The notes under the pieces were generated by a model. That model worked only from the letters and a program-made list of their open reading frames with translations, did no database searches and was not told the origin of the DNA. DNA of 32,190 nt, taken from contig JAGQQE010000022.1 of NCBI GenBank assembly GCA_020426345.1, positions 1-32,190 of the forward strand, given 5' to 3'. Shown here one piece after another: positions 14,444 to 21,354 of the stretch. The position numbers were made by a program, and so were the translations under genes. This DNA comes from Planctomycetaceae bacterium. Its GTDB lineage: Bacteria > Planctomycetota > Planctomycetia > Planctomycetales > Planctomycetaceae. Numbering within the stretch: position 1 is the stretch's first letter; each line of letters begins with the position of its first letter.

Positions 14444-15385
14444 ATGCAGGTCACCAGCACGGAAGCCGGTTACGAATCCTTTCGCAGAAGACAGGCTCCT
14501 GGCCTGCCTCTGGACAGAGATTCCGCGCGCGAGCCATTCCGGGAATTGTGTCAGTGCGTCTTTTGCACCGGGCTGCGTTTCGCAACGGTCTCGGCTGCCT
14601 GCCTTCTGGTTTTATGCAACGACGCGTCACAGGTTTTCGCGACACCAGAATCTGGGCTCTACCAACTCACCGAGCTTAGCTCACCGGAATCCAACCCGGT
14701 GCAGAATCATCCGGCCGGAGAAGCGACTTTACAGAATCCAGCAGACCGAACACTGGCACCGCCCTCCATCCCGAGGACACAGTTAACTCCGACAGATCTG
14801 TTCGCGGCTCCGCCGGCTGTGACGAAGTGGCCAACGGGACAGCGCCAGCCCGCCAGCAACCCGCCCGTCAGCGACCAGCCCGCCAGCAACCGTGGGAACC
14901 ATCTTCGCCGGACATCAGATTCCAGTGCGCAGGAGCCCTTGTCGGAGGCAGCGCCGTTTCTTGATCTGCGAGCAGAATCAGCTGATGCTTCGTCTCCGCA
15001 GGTGCCATTCTCAAAGAGCCCGGGAGAAGAAGCGATCAACAGTGGTTCGGTGTTTCCAAAATCTCGTTTCATCACGACCGTGATCTGGCTGATTGTCTTG
15101 TTATGTATTCTCATCCTTTCTGTGATTGGAATGCGAAAATGGCAGCAGAGTCGTGGTTTGCTTCCGGTCAGCAACGGTCAGTCTCGGGTTCTGCAGACGC
15201 TTTCCCTGGGGCCTGGTCGTACCATATCGTTGATTGAAATGGATGGACTTCGCGCTCTTGTTGGATCGGACTCCGGTGGTATTCGCACGATTGTTCTGAC
15301 ACCGCCCTCTTTTGAAGAGACGGTTGTGCAGGCTGACCTCCACACTGATGATCAGTATTCCATCAATACACGAATGGAGGCGTAG
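14444..15385 (+). CDS. fliO: FliO-family flagellar export protein with long linker
   Basis: The product has 313 residues, far longer than typical FliO (about 120). The FliO domain is C-terminal: a transmembrane helix (209-230) followed by S-R-V-L-Q-T-L-S-L-G-P-G-R-T-I-S-L-I-E-M-D-G-L-R-A-L-V-G (split here as seen at 247-274), the typical cytoplasmic strand set. The N-terminal part has a possible signal peptide (43-67, ending Q-V-F-A-T) after a long charged lead, then a Pro/Ser/Gln-rich linker. A 17-bp direct repeat (14845-14861 and 14875-14891) encodes Q-P-A-S-N twice in that linker. FliO helps assemble the FliP ring of the export gate. fliP begins 2 bases after the stop, so translation is coupled. 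The ATG follows a short AGGA. Confidence 0.8.
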   Translation: MQVTSTEAGYESFRRRQAPGLPLDRDSAREPFRELCQCVFCTGLRFATVSAACLLVLCNDASQVFATPESGLYQLTELSSPESNPVQNHPAGEATLQNPADRTLAPPSIPRTQLTPTDLFAAPPAVTKWPTGQRQPASNPPVSDQPASNRGNHLRRTSDSSAQEPLSEAAPFLDLRAESADASSPQVPFSKSPGEEAINSGSVFPKSRFITTVIWLIVLLCILILSVIGMRKWQQSRGLLPVSNGQSRVLQTLSLGPGRTISLIEMDGLRALVGSDSGGIRTIVLTPPSFEETVVQADLHTDDQYSINTRMEA

Positions 15386-15387
15386 CG

Positions 15388-16071
15388 ATGGATCTTGAGT
15401 CAGCATCGACAGTCCAGCAGGTCATTTCCTCCGACGGTTTCGAAGCGCTGTCGCCCCAGTTGAAAGTGGCATTGTTTATCGGCGGTATGGCGCTGATTTC
15501 ATCTGCCCTGGTCACTATGACGGCGTTTACACGCATCGTCATTGTTCTTTCGTTTGTGCGCCGCGCACTGTCAACTCAGGAAATTCCTCCGACGCAGGTG
15601 ATTCTGGGCCTGTCCCTTTTCCTGACGTTCTTTGTGATGTCGCCAACAATCACGCTGATCGAGAAAGATGCCGTTCAGCCATACCTGGCCGACCAGATCT
15701 CGCTTGACCAGGCACTCAGTAATGGATCAGACGCAATGAAGTCGTTCATGCTGCAGCAGACACGACTGCAGGACATCGCGCTGTTCGCGAAAATGGCCAG
15801 GATTTCCCGGATTCAAACGCCTTATGACACGCCGATGAATGTGCTGATTCCCGCCTACGTCATCAGTGAACTGAAGACGGCGTTCATCATGGGATTCTGT
15901 CTTTATATCCCATTCATCCTGATCGACCTTGTTGTGTCCGTCATCCTGATGTCACTGGGCATGATGATGATGTCTCCGATGGTGATTTCCACACCCTTCA
16001 AGATCATGCTGTTCGTCCTGGTGGATGGATGGCAGTTGATCGCTCACGTCCTCAGCATGAGTTTTCACTGA
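15388..16071 (+). CDS. fliP: Flagellar export gate protein FliP
   Basis: This 227-residue membrane protein matches FliP through its four helices. Diagnostic runs are M-T-A-F-T-R-I-V-I-V-L-S-F-V-R, Q-V-I-L-G-L-S-L-F-L-T, T-P-Y-D-T-P-M-N-V-L-I-P-A-Y (near A-Y-V-I-S-E-L-K-T-A-F) and G-M-M-M-M-S-P. FliP forms the pentameric core of the flagellar type III export gate with FliQ and FliR. The ATG lies 7 bases after GGAGG and 2 bases after the fliO stop. Many FliP proteins have a cleaved signal peptide; this one begins with about 25 polar residues and has no such peptide. fliQ and fliR, which normally follow, are absent; flhA comes next after 64 bases. Confidence 0.93.
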   Translation: MDLESASTVQQVISSDGFEALSPQLKVALFIGGMALISSALVTMTAFTRIVIVLSFVRRALSTQEIPPTQVILGLSLFLTFFVMSPTITLIEKDAVQPYLADQISLDQALSNGSDAMKSFMLQQTRLQDIALFAKMARISRIQTPYDTPMNVLIPAYVISELKTAFIMGFCLYIPFILIDLVVSVILMSLGMMMMSPMVISTPFKIMLFVLVDGWQLIAHVLSMSFH

Positions 16072-16135
16072 CCGCGTCCGGAAGGCGAATCAGCCGTCTG
16101 AAGTGTTCGTTCTTTAATAGACATTTGCTCCCGCA

Positions 16136-18325
16136 ATGACTCAACCCAGTATCAATAAGCCCGGCGGTTTTCTTTCGCTGAAGAGCGAAACAGCATTGTC
16201 TCTTGCGATGCTGTTTGTGCTTGTCATCATGCTCGTGCCATTGCCGCAATGGCTGCTGGATGTGCTGCTTGCGGGCAACCTTGGAATCACAACGCTTCTG
16301 CTGCTGGTGACGCTTAGTGCCCGCCGGGCACTGGATCTGACAGTATTCCCGTCGCTGCTTCTTTTGCTGACGCTTTACCGCGTCGCGATGAATATTGCCA
16401 CGACGCGCCTGATTCTGCTGGAGGGTGATGCCGGCCACATCGTGACCGCCTTTGGCAATTATGTTGTGGGCGGAAATCTGGTTGTTGGGCTGGTTGTTTT
16501 TCTGATTCTGGTCGTCGTGCAGTTCATGGTTGTCACGAAAGGTGCCGGCCGAATTTCAGAAGTCTCGGCACGCTTTACTCTGGATGCCATGCCCGGAAAG
16601 CAGATGGCGATTGATGGAGAACTGAACGCGGGTTCGATCGATGACAAGGAAGCACGCAGACGTCGTGAGGAGCTTTCGCGGGAGACAGAATTCTATGGTG
16701 CGATGGATGGGGCCAGCAAGTTTGTTCGAGGTGATGCAGTTGCCGGATTGATCGTCACCGGGGTGAACCTGGTCGGCGGCGTGATCGTGGGCATTTCGCG
16801 AGGAATGTCATTTGGTGAATCCATCAAGACCTACTCGATCCTGACAGTTGGAGATGGACTTGTTTCACAGATTCCCGCCCTGATCATTGCCACAACGGCG
16901 GGACTTCTGGTGACCAAAACCTCATCCGACGACAGTCTGGGGGATGAAATCAAGACCCAGATGCTGGCATCTGAACGTCCCGTTTGGGTTGGCGCGACAT
17001 TACTTGTGGTGATCAGTCTGATGCCGGGCCTTCCCAAGCTGCCATTTCTGGGCGTCGCCGGCGCCATGTATTTGGGGGTCCTCAGTTCACGGAAGAAGTT
17101 GACGGCGCAGGACGAAGATCCGAGCGATCACCATCCTGGGCAACCGACGCCTCCAGGAGGCGGAGGCGGGATCAGTAACAATGTGGCTGGCGAAGAACCT
17201 GATGATGACCGCTACCTGGATGAATTTCTCCTGACCGAACGTGCTGTGGTTGAAGTCGGTTCTCGACTGGTTCCATACATTCAGAGCAAGCGAGTCAAAG
17301 GACTGTCCGAACGTATTACGGCGCTTCGACGCGAGTTTTCGAAGTTGAATGGCCTTTGGGTTCCACCGATGCGGGTTCACAGCAACCTGTCTTTGAATCC
17401 GGAAGAGTACCGGATTCTTATCGCTGGCCGAAAGGTGGCGGGGGCCGAGCTTCGTACGGACCTGATGCTGGCGATTCTGCCGGATTCCAAGGCTGTCAAC
17501 GTCTCGGGTGAAGCAACAACAGAGCCTGCTTTTGGACTCGATGCGCGATGGATCGCTGATGAAAATCGTCGCACTGCAGAGATGCAGGGTTGTACGGTTG
17601 TGGATCCGCTCAGTGTCCTGATTACGCACCTGGGTGAAATTCTGAAGCGTTATGGACACGAGTTACTGACGCGAGAAGCGCTGAAACAGATTCTGGATCG
17701 AGCACGTGAATTTGCTCCCACCATCGTAGATGAGATCAAGCCGGAGACCATTCGCATGGGAACGCTTCATCAGGTGCTTGTTCAACTGGCCGAAGATCGG
17801 ATTCCACTGTCTGACATTGCTCTGATACTCGAATCTATCATCAATCATGCACCGTCGTGTAAGACCCCGGAGGAGCTAACGGATTTTGTCCGTGTCGATC
17901 TTGGCCGTCTGGTTTGCGAACGTTTTCGCGGCGTTGATGGTCGCCTCCGCGTCATTGCGATTGACCCCCGCCTGGATACCCGCATGCGTCAGTCCGTAAA
18001 TCAGGATCAACTGGCACTGGGAGCTGTACCATTGACGCGATTGATCGAAGCAGTTGGCAAGGCATGGAAAGATTCTGAACGTAGACAACAGCCATTGGCA
18101 CTTTTGGTCGATCAATCTCTCCGGAGACCGGTTCGACGGCTTCTTGCCAGGACAACTCCTGACCTGGGAATCGTTGCCTACCAGGAAATACCCAGTGATA
18201 TAGTAATCGATTCCGTTGTCATTCTTCAGCACGATGACATCGTCGGACCGAATGCAACGAATGAACCGACACAGGGAAGGGTAAATACGGGGGAGATCAG
18301 TCCGACGAAACGCGAGGCTGCGTGA
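16136..18325 (+). CDS. flhA: Flagellar export protein FlhA
   Basis: The 729-residue protein has about eight membrane helices in the first 330 residues and a cytoplasmic C-terminal domain from about 360. The FHIPEP family run is clear: L-Y-R-V-A-M-N-I-A-T-T-R-L-I-L, then G-R-I-S-E-V-S-A-R-F-T-L-D-A-M-P-G-K-Q-M and A-I-D-G-E-L-N-A-G. FlhA forms the nonameric ring under the export gate and docks chaperone-substrate complexes. A Pro/Gly-rich stretch (G-Q-P-T-P-P-G-G-G-G-G, about 335-345) joins the two halves and is somewhat longer than usual. The ATG at 16136 has no strong ribosome site. The C terminus carries an extra polar tail of about 25 residues after V-V-I-L-Q-H. Confidence 0.96.
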   Translation: MTQPSINKPGGFLSLKSETALSLAMLFVLVIMLVPLPQWLLDVLLAGNLGITTLLLLVTLSARRALDLTVFPSLLLLLTLYRVAMNIATTRLILLEGDAGHIVTAFGNYVVGGNLVVGLVVFLILVVVQFMVVTKGAGRISEVSARFTLDAMPGKQMAIDGELNAGSIDDKEARRRREELSRETEFYGAMDGASKFVRGDAVAGLIVTGVNLVGGVIVGISRGMSFGESIKTYSILTVGDGLVSQIPALIIATTAGLLVTKTSSDDSLGDEIKTQMLASERPVWVGATLLVVISLMPGLPKLPFLGVAGAMYLGVLSSRKKLTAQDEDPSDHHPGQPTPPGGGGGISNNVAGEEPDDDRYLDEFLLTERAVVEVGSRLVPYIQSKRVKGLSERITALRREFSKLNGLWVPPMRVHSNLSLNPEEYRILIAGRKVAGAELRTDLMLAILPDSKAVNVSGEATTEPAFGLDARWIADENRRTAEMQGCTVVDPLSVLITHLGEILKRYGHELLTREALKQILDRAREFAPTIVDEIKPETIRMGTLHQVLVQLAEDRIPLSDIALILESIINHAPSCKTPEELTDFVRVDLGRLVCERFRGVDGRLRVIAIDPRLDTRMRQSVNQDQLALGAVPLTRLIEAVGKAWKDSERRQQPLALLVDQSLRRPVRRLLARTTPDLGIVAYQEIPSDIVIDSVVILQHDDIVGPNATNEPTQGRVNTGEISPTKREAA

Positions 18326-18467
18326 CATACTAATAGAAGGGACTCGAGGCCGTATATCAACATCGCATTCGACTTCTCTCTCTTTGATCAAAGCGTCTGA
18401 AAAGTGGATGGATCAGTTTGTTCGTGGAACGAGCTGAGAATATGGATGTTCAAAGTGGTGCCCATTT

Positions 18468-18686
18468 ATGGATCAGGAAATCAGCAGTCTGCATCAGCAG
18501 CCATGGGGCCGGGTGATCGGTCTTCTCCTGAGCTGCTTTGTCGTTCTGTTCGGCCTGTTTCGGCAAATGGCTCCGGCAGAGATCGTTATCCGCTCAACAG
18601 CGACGGGATTACTGACAGCATTCTTTGTAAGGGCTTTGGTTTGGATCGTGGTGACCTCCGATCCGGGGCAGGACTCAGATGACTAA
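18468..18686 (+). CDS. Small two-helix membrane protein in flagellar cluster
   Basis: A 72-residue frame lies between flhA and the sigma-factor gene on the same strand. It has two hydrophobic segments: about 14-31 (G-R-V-I-G-L-L-L-S-C-F-V-V-L-F-G-L-F) and 43-63 (S-T-A-T-G-L-L-T-A-F-F-V-R-A-L-V-W-I-V-V). It ends in an acidic tail (Q-D-S-D-D). No family is recognised. In many bacteria flhF and flhG occupy this place; this product has no nucleotide-binding motif. The next gene starts 39 bases later, so it is probably cotranscribed. The ribosome site is weak (a G-rich GTGG about 10 bases before the ATG). It may be a small motor or export accessory protein, which is only inferred from place. Confidence 0.55.
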   Translation: MDQEISSLHQQPWGRVIGLLLSCFVVLFGLFRQMAPAEIVIRSTATGLLTAFFVRALVWIVVTSDPGQDSDD

Positions 18687-18725
18687 CCAGCATCGTTTGC
18701 ATCAGCGAAAGTATGGCGGGAACTG

Positions 18726-19454
18726 ATGAGCGCAGGAATTCAATCCGCAGTCCGTGCATACCACAAGGTGTGCAGAGCAGACCTGAGAGACCAGCTGATC
18801 CTGGAGCATCTCTCCTTCGTGCGCCACATCCTCGGTCGCATGCTGGGCTCGTTGCCGGAACATGTGGACAGCGAAAATCTGGAGTCTGCGGGTATCCTTG
18901 GCCTCGTGGAAGCAGCTGGTCAATTTGATCCGACACGCGGTGTAGCCTTCACAACGTTCGCGTATCGTCGCATCAAAGGTGCGATTGTTGATGAGCTGCG
19001 TCGCAACTGCCCACTTCCTCAGAAAATGCTGCAGACGTGGGCGTTGATCCGCGAGAAGTCGGCCGACATTGAACTCCCTCTGACATCTGAAAAAATCTCT
19101 GCAGCGACCGGGCTGTCCATCGATCACGTGGAAGAGTGCCTGGCTGCTATTCGTCTAACAAGGCCCGAAAACTGGACAGACGAACTCTGCGAGATCCCGA
19201 ATCCGGACGATCGAATCCTGGATGGTGAAGCTGCATCATTTCAGATGGAACAGCGAGAAATTCTTATTGAAGCGATTTCTCAGCTCCCTGATAACATGCG
19301 AAATGCTGTGGCCATGTACCACTACGAAGACATGCGGATGAAGGAAATTGGTGAGGTTCTTGAGCTTTCAGAATCTCGAGTTTCGCGCCTGCTGGCCGAA
19401 GCCGAATTGCGACTACGGACCTCAATCATTCGAATGATGAGCGACGTTTCCTGA
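18726..19454 (+). CDS. fliA: FliA/WhiG-type RNA polymerase sigma factor (sigma28)
   Basis: The 242-residue protein has sigma70 region 2 (L-E-H-L-S-F-V-R-H-I-L, E-S-A-G-I-L-G-L-V-E-A-A-G-Q-F-D, F-T-T-F-A-Y-R-R-I-K-G-A-I-V-D-E-L-R-R), a region 3 (about 110-150) and region 4 with a helix-turn-helix (M-K-E-I-G-E-V-L-E-L-S-E-S-R-V-S-R-L). The spacing and the I-V-D-E-L-R-R end of region 2 are those of the flagellar FliA group, which directs late flagellar genes. The ATG follows GGCGGGAA. Its position at the end of the flagellar cluster fits that role. No anti-sigma factor (FlgM) gene was noticed nearby. Confidence 0.9.
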   Translation: MSAGIQSAVRAYHKVCRADLRDQLILEHLSFVRHILGRMLGSLPEHVDSENLESAGILGLVEAAGQFDPTRGVAFTTFAYRRIKGAIVDELRRNCPLPQKMLQTWALIREKSADIELPLTSEKISAATGLSIDHVEECLAAIRLTRPENWTDELCEIPNPDDRILDGEAASFQMEQREILIEAISQLPDNMRNAVAMYHYEDMRMKEIGEVLELSESRVSRLLAEAELRLRTSIIRMMSDVS

Positions 19455-19519
19455 CACGCCCGTGTAAGAACTTTGTGTTGACAATCCTGGCTCTGAATTC
19501 TTGATCAGGGATGATTCCA

Positions 19520-19762
19520 ATGAACGCTCGCTCCGTCAGCTCAGTTCTTTCCGGCAACAATGTTCGATTCAGCGGACAGGTCGTCTCCCTCGCCGACAGG
19601 ATTCGTTGCGGAAACGAAGTTCCCGAAGTCTCAGTCGAAACGGATCCTGAAACCGGAGATATCATCGAGATTAACATCCGCTGTCGCTGCGGTGAACAGA
19701 TCGTGCTGGACTGCCACTACGATGGCGAATTCGGCGTACACGAAGATCAGAGCGTCGCCTGA
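19520..19762 (+). CDS. Small hypothetical protein with C-x-C-x(8)-C cluster
   Basis: Starting at the ATG at 19520 (AGGG about 10 bases upstream; the ATG at 19511 is too close to that site), the frame encodes 80 residues. It shows R-I-R-C-G-N in the middle and I-R-C-R-C-G-E-Q-I-V-L-D-C-H-Y-D near the C terminus: four cysteines and a His that could bind one metal ion. The centre is acidic (V-E-T-D-P-E-T-G-D-I-I-E-I). It follows the sigma gene by 65 bases on the same strand. I do not recognise a family. It could be a regulator of the sigma factor, but there is no direct evidence; coding status is supported by composition and position only. Confidence 0.55.
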   Translation: MNARSVSSVLSGNNVRFSGQVVSLADRIRCGNEVPEVSVETDPETGDIIEINIRCRCGEQIVLDCHYDGEFGVHEDQSVA

Positions 19763-19891
19763 AGTCGCATTATTGCAGCTGGAAGCATGGACGGTGCTGG
19801 CAGCGTTGGTCCGTAGTGTCCGCCACCGCCACCAGCAATGCGGGGCGTTGCCGAAAGGGGCACGACCTCCCTCGATCTCCGAAAAAGCGTC

Positions 19892-19930
19892 GGGCGTCTG
19901 ATACGATTCAGGCAGAATCATCTGACGCCC
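19892..19930. terminator. Bidirectional terminator hairpin
   Basis: GGGCGTC (19892-19898) pairs with GACGCCC (19924-19930), with an inner GATTC/GAATC stem. On the + strand GTTTTG follows; on the - strand GACGCTTTTTC follows. It lies between the convergent flagellar cluster and the DUF1552 gene, and probably ends both transcripts. Confidence 0.7.
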
Positions 19931-19969
19931 GTTTTGCCGCTTTGATCAACTGCGGATTCCCCTGACAGA

Positions 19970-21313
19970 CTAAAGCTCCAGGATGCCGGTGCTGTCTCCC
20001 AAACGGTCGATCGAAACACCCATTCGCTGGGACATTCCGAGAAACAGATTGTTCAGCGGAGTTTCTTCCTTCATCACTATGTGACGACCAGTTTCGATCG
20101 AGCCGCCACCCTTGCCAGCCAGGATGATTGGCAAATCGTGGTGGTTGTGTCGATTGCCGTCCGCTATGGCACTCCCGTAAAGGATCATGCTGTTGTCCAG
20201 CAGTGTCCGATCGCCTTCCCGGACGGATTTCATCCGCTGCAGGAAGTAGGCGAATTGTTCGACCAGGTAGCGGTCGATTTTGGCAATCTGCTTCATCATT
20301 TCTTCATCATTGCGATGATGAGACAGCTCGTGATGACCATTCTTAACGCCGATCTCCGGATACGTTCTGTTACTGCCAGCGTCCGCAATCATCAGAGTTG
20401 CAACGCGTGTGCAATTCGTCTGAAACGCCAGCACAATAATATCGAACATCAATCGCATGTGTTCCGGCAGTTCTGCAGGCACGCCTTCTGGTAAGGCAAG
20501 TTCCGGGATCTCTTTCGGGCCGGAAGCCGCCCGCGCGACGCGTTCTTCGATTTCGCGAACGCTTGTGAAGTATTCATCCAGTTTCTGTCGATCCGAACTG
20601 CCCAGATTGCGGTTCAGTCGTCGGGCGTCGTCAGCAACGAAGTCGAGGATGCTTTTGCGATTGCGAATGCGCCGTTCCATGTCTGCCGCAGTTTCCGGGC
20701 TTCCGAATAATCGTTCGAAAGCTGCCCGCGGATTGACTTCCTTGGAACAAGGCGTGCTGGCAGACTTCCACGAAATGTTGCTTGAATAGGCACAACTGTA
20801 ACCGGAGTCGCAGCTTCCCGCATTTCGGCCGCGGTCAATACCGAGTTCGATTGATGGCAACCGTGTTTGACTGCCGACTTGCGCAGCGACGGCCTGGTCG
20901 ATTGAGATTCCGACGCTGATATCCGCGCCGGACGTCTTACGGGGCTGAGCGCCTGTCAGGAATGCACTGGCGTTTCGAGCGTGGTCTCCGGCACCATCAC
21001 CGTTTGCGCGAGCATGGTGTTGGGCCAGACCACCCAGGATATTTAAATCGTCCCGGAATGCTTCCAGTGGTTCGAGCGACTTTGAAAACTGAAAGTCCCG
21101 ACCTTCACCCGTCGGCTTCCATTCGGGCATGATTGCCCCGTTGGCAAAGAACAAGCATGCCATTCGCACATTGGCTGCATTGGCCCCCGCAGCAGCTCCA
21201 CCGGCTAGTGATGCACGCGCCGCCGGCTGCATGATGTCGAGCAGGGGTAGAGACAGGCCGGTTCCAATTCCGCGGAGCACCGACCGACGGTTCAATGAAA
21301 ATCGAGAGGTCAT
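19970..21313 (-). CDS. DUF1552 Tat-exported protein
   Basis: From the ATG at 21313 (AAGG 8 bases upstream) the product has 447 residues. It opens with a twin-arginine signal: L-N-R-R-S-V-L-R-G-I-G-T-G-L-S-L-P-L-L-D, so it is exported folded. The body carries family landmarks: F-F-A-N-G-A-I-M-P-E-W-K-P, L-G-G-L-A-Q-H-H-A, D-H-A-R-N-A-S-A-F-L-T-G, N-G-H-H-E-L-S-H-H and S-M-I-L-Y-G-S-A-I-A-D-G-N-R-H-N-H-H-D-L-P. The many histidines suggest a metalloprotein related to the alkaline-phosphatase/DUF1501 type. DUF1552 genes typically sit directly after DUF1592/DUF1588 cytochrome genes in Planctomycetes, as here (41-base gap). Their joint function is not known; degradation of organic matter through redox chemistry is often suggested. 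Confidence 0.9.
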   Translation of the reverse strand: MTSRFSLNRRSVLRGIGTGLSLPLLDIMQPAARASLAGGAAAGANAANVRMACLFFANGAIMPEWKPTGEGRDFQFSKSLEPLEAFRDDLNILGGLAQHHARANGDGAGDHARNASAFLTGAQPRKTSGADISVGISIDQAVAAQVGSQTRLPSIELGIDRGRNAGSCDSGYSCAYSSNISWKSASTPCSKEVNPRAAFERLFGSPETAADMERRIRNRKSILDFVADDARRLNRNLGSSDRQKLDEYFTSVREIEERVARAASGPKEIPELALPEGVPAELPEHMRLMFDIIVLAFQTNCTRVATLMIADAGSNRTYPEIGVKNGHHELSHHRNDEEMMKQIAKIDRYLVEQFAYFLQRMKSVREGDRTLLDNSMILYGSAIADGNRHNHHDLPIILAGKGGGSIETGRHIVMKEETPLNNLFLGMSQRMGVSIDRLGDSTGILEL

Positions 21314-21354
21314 TTGGCAAGCCTTGTGGTGGGAGGTTTCTGCAGGCGGGAGAG

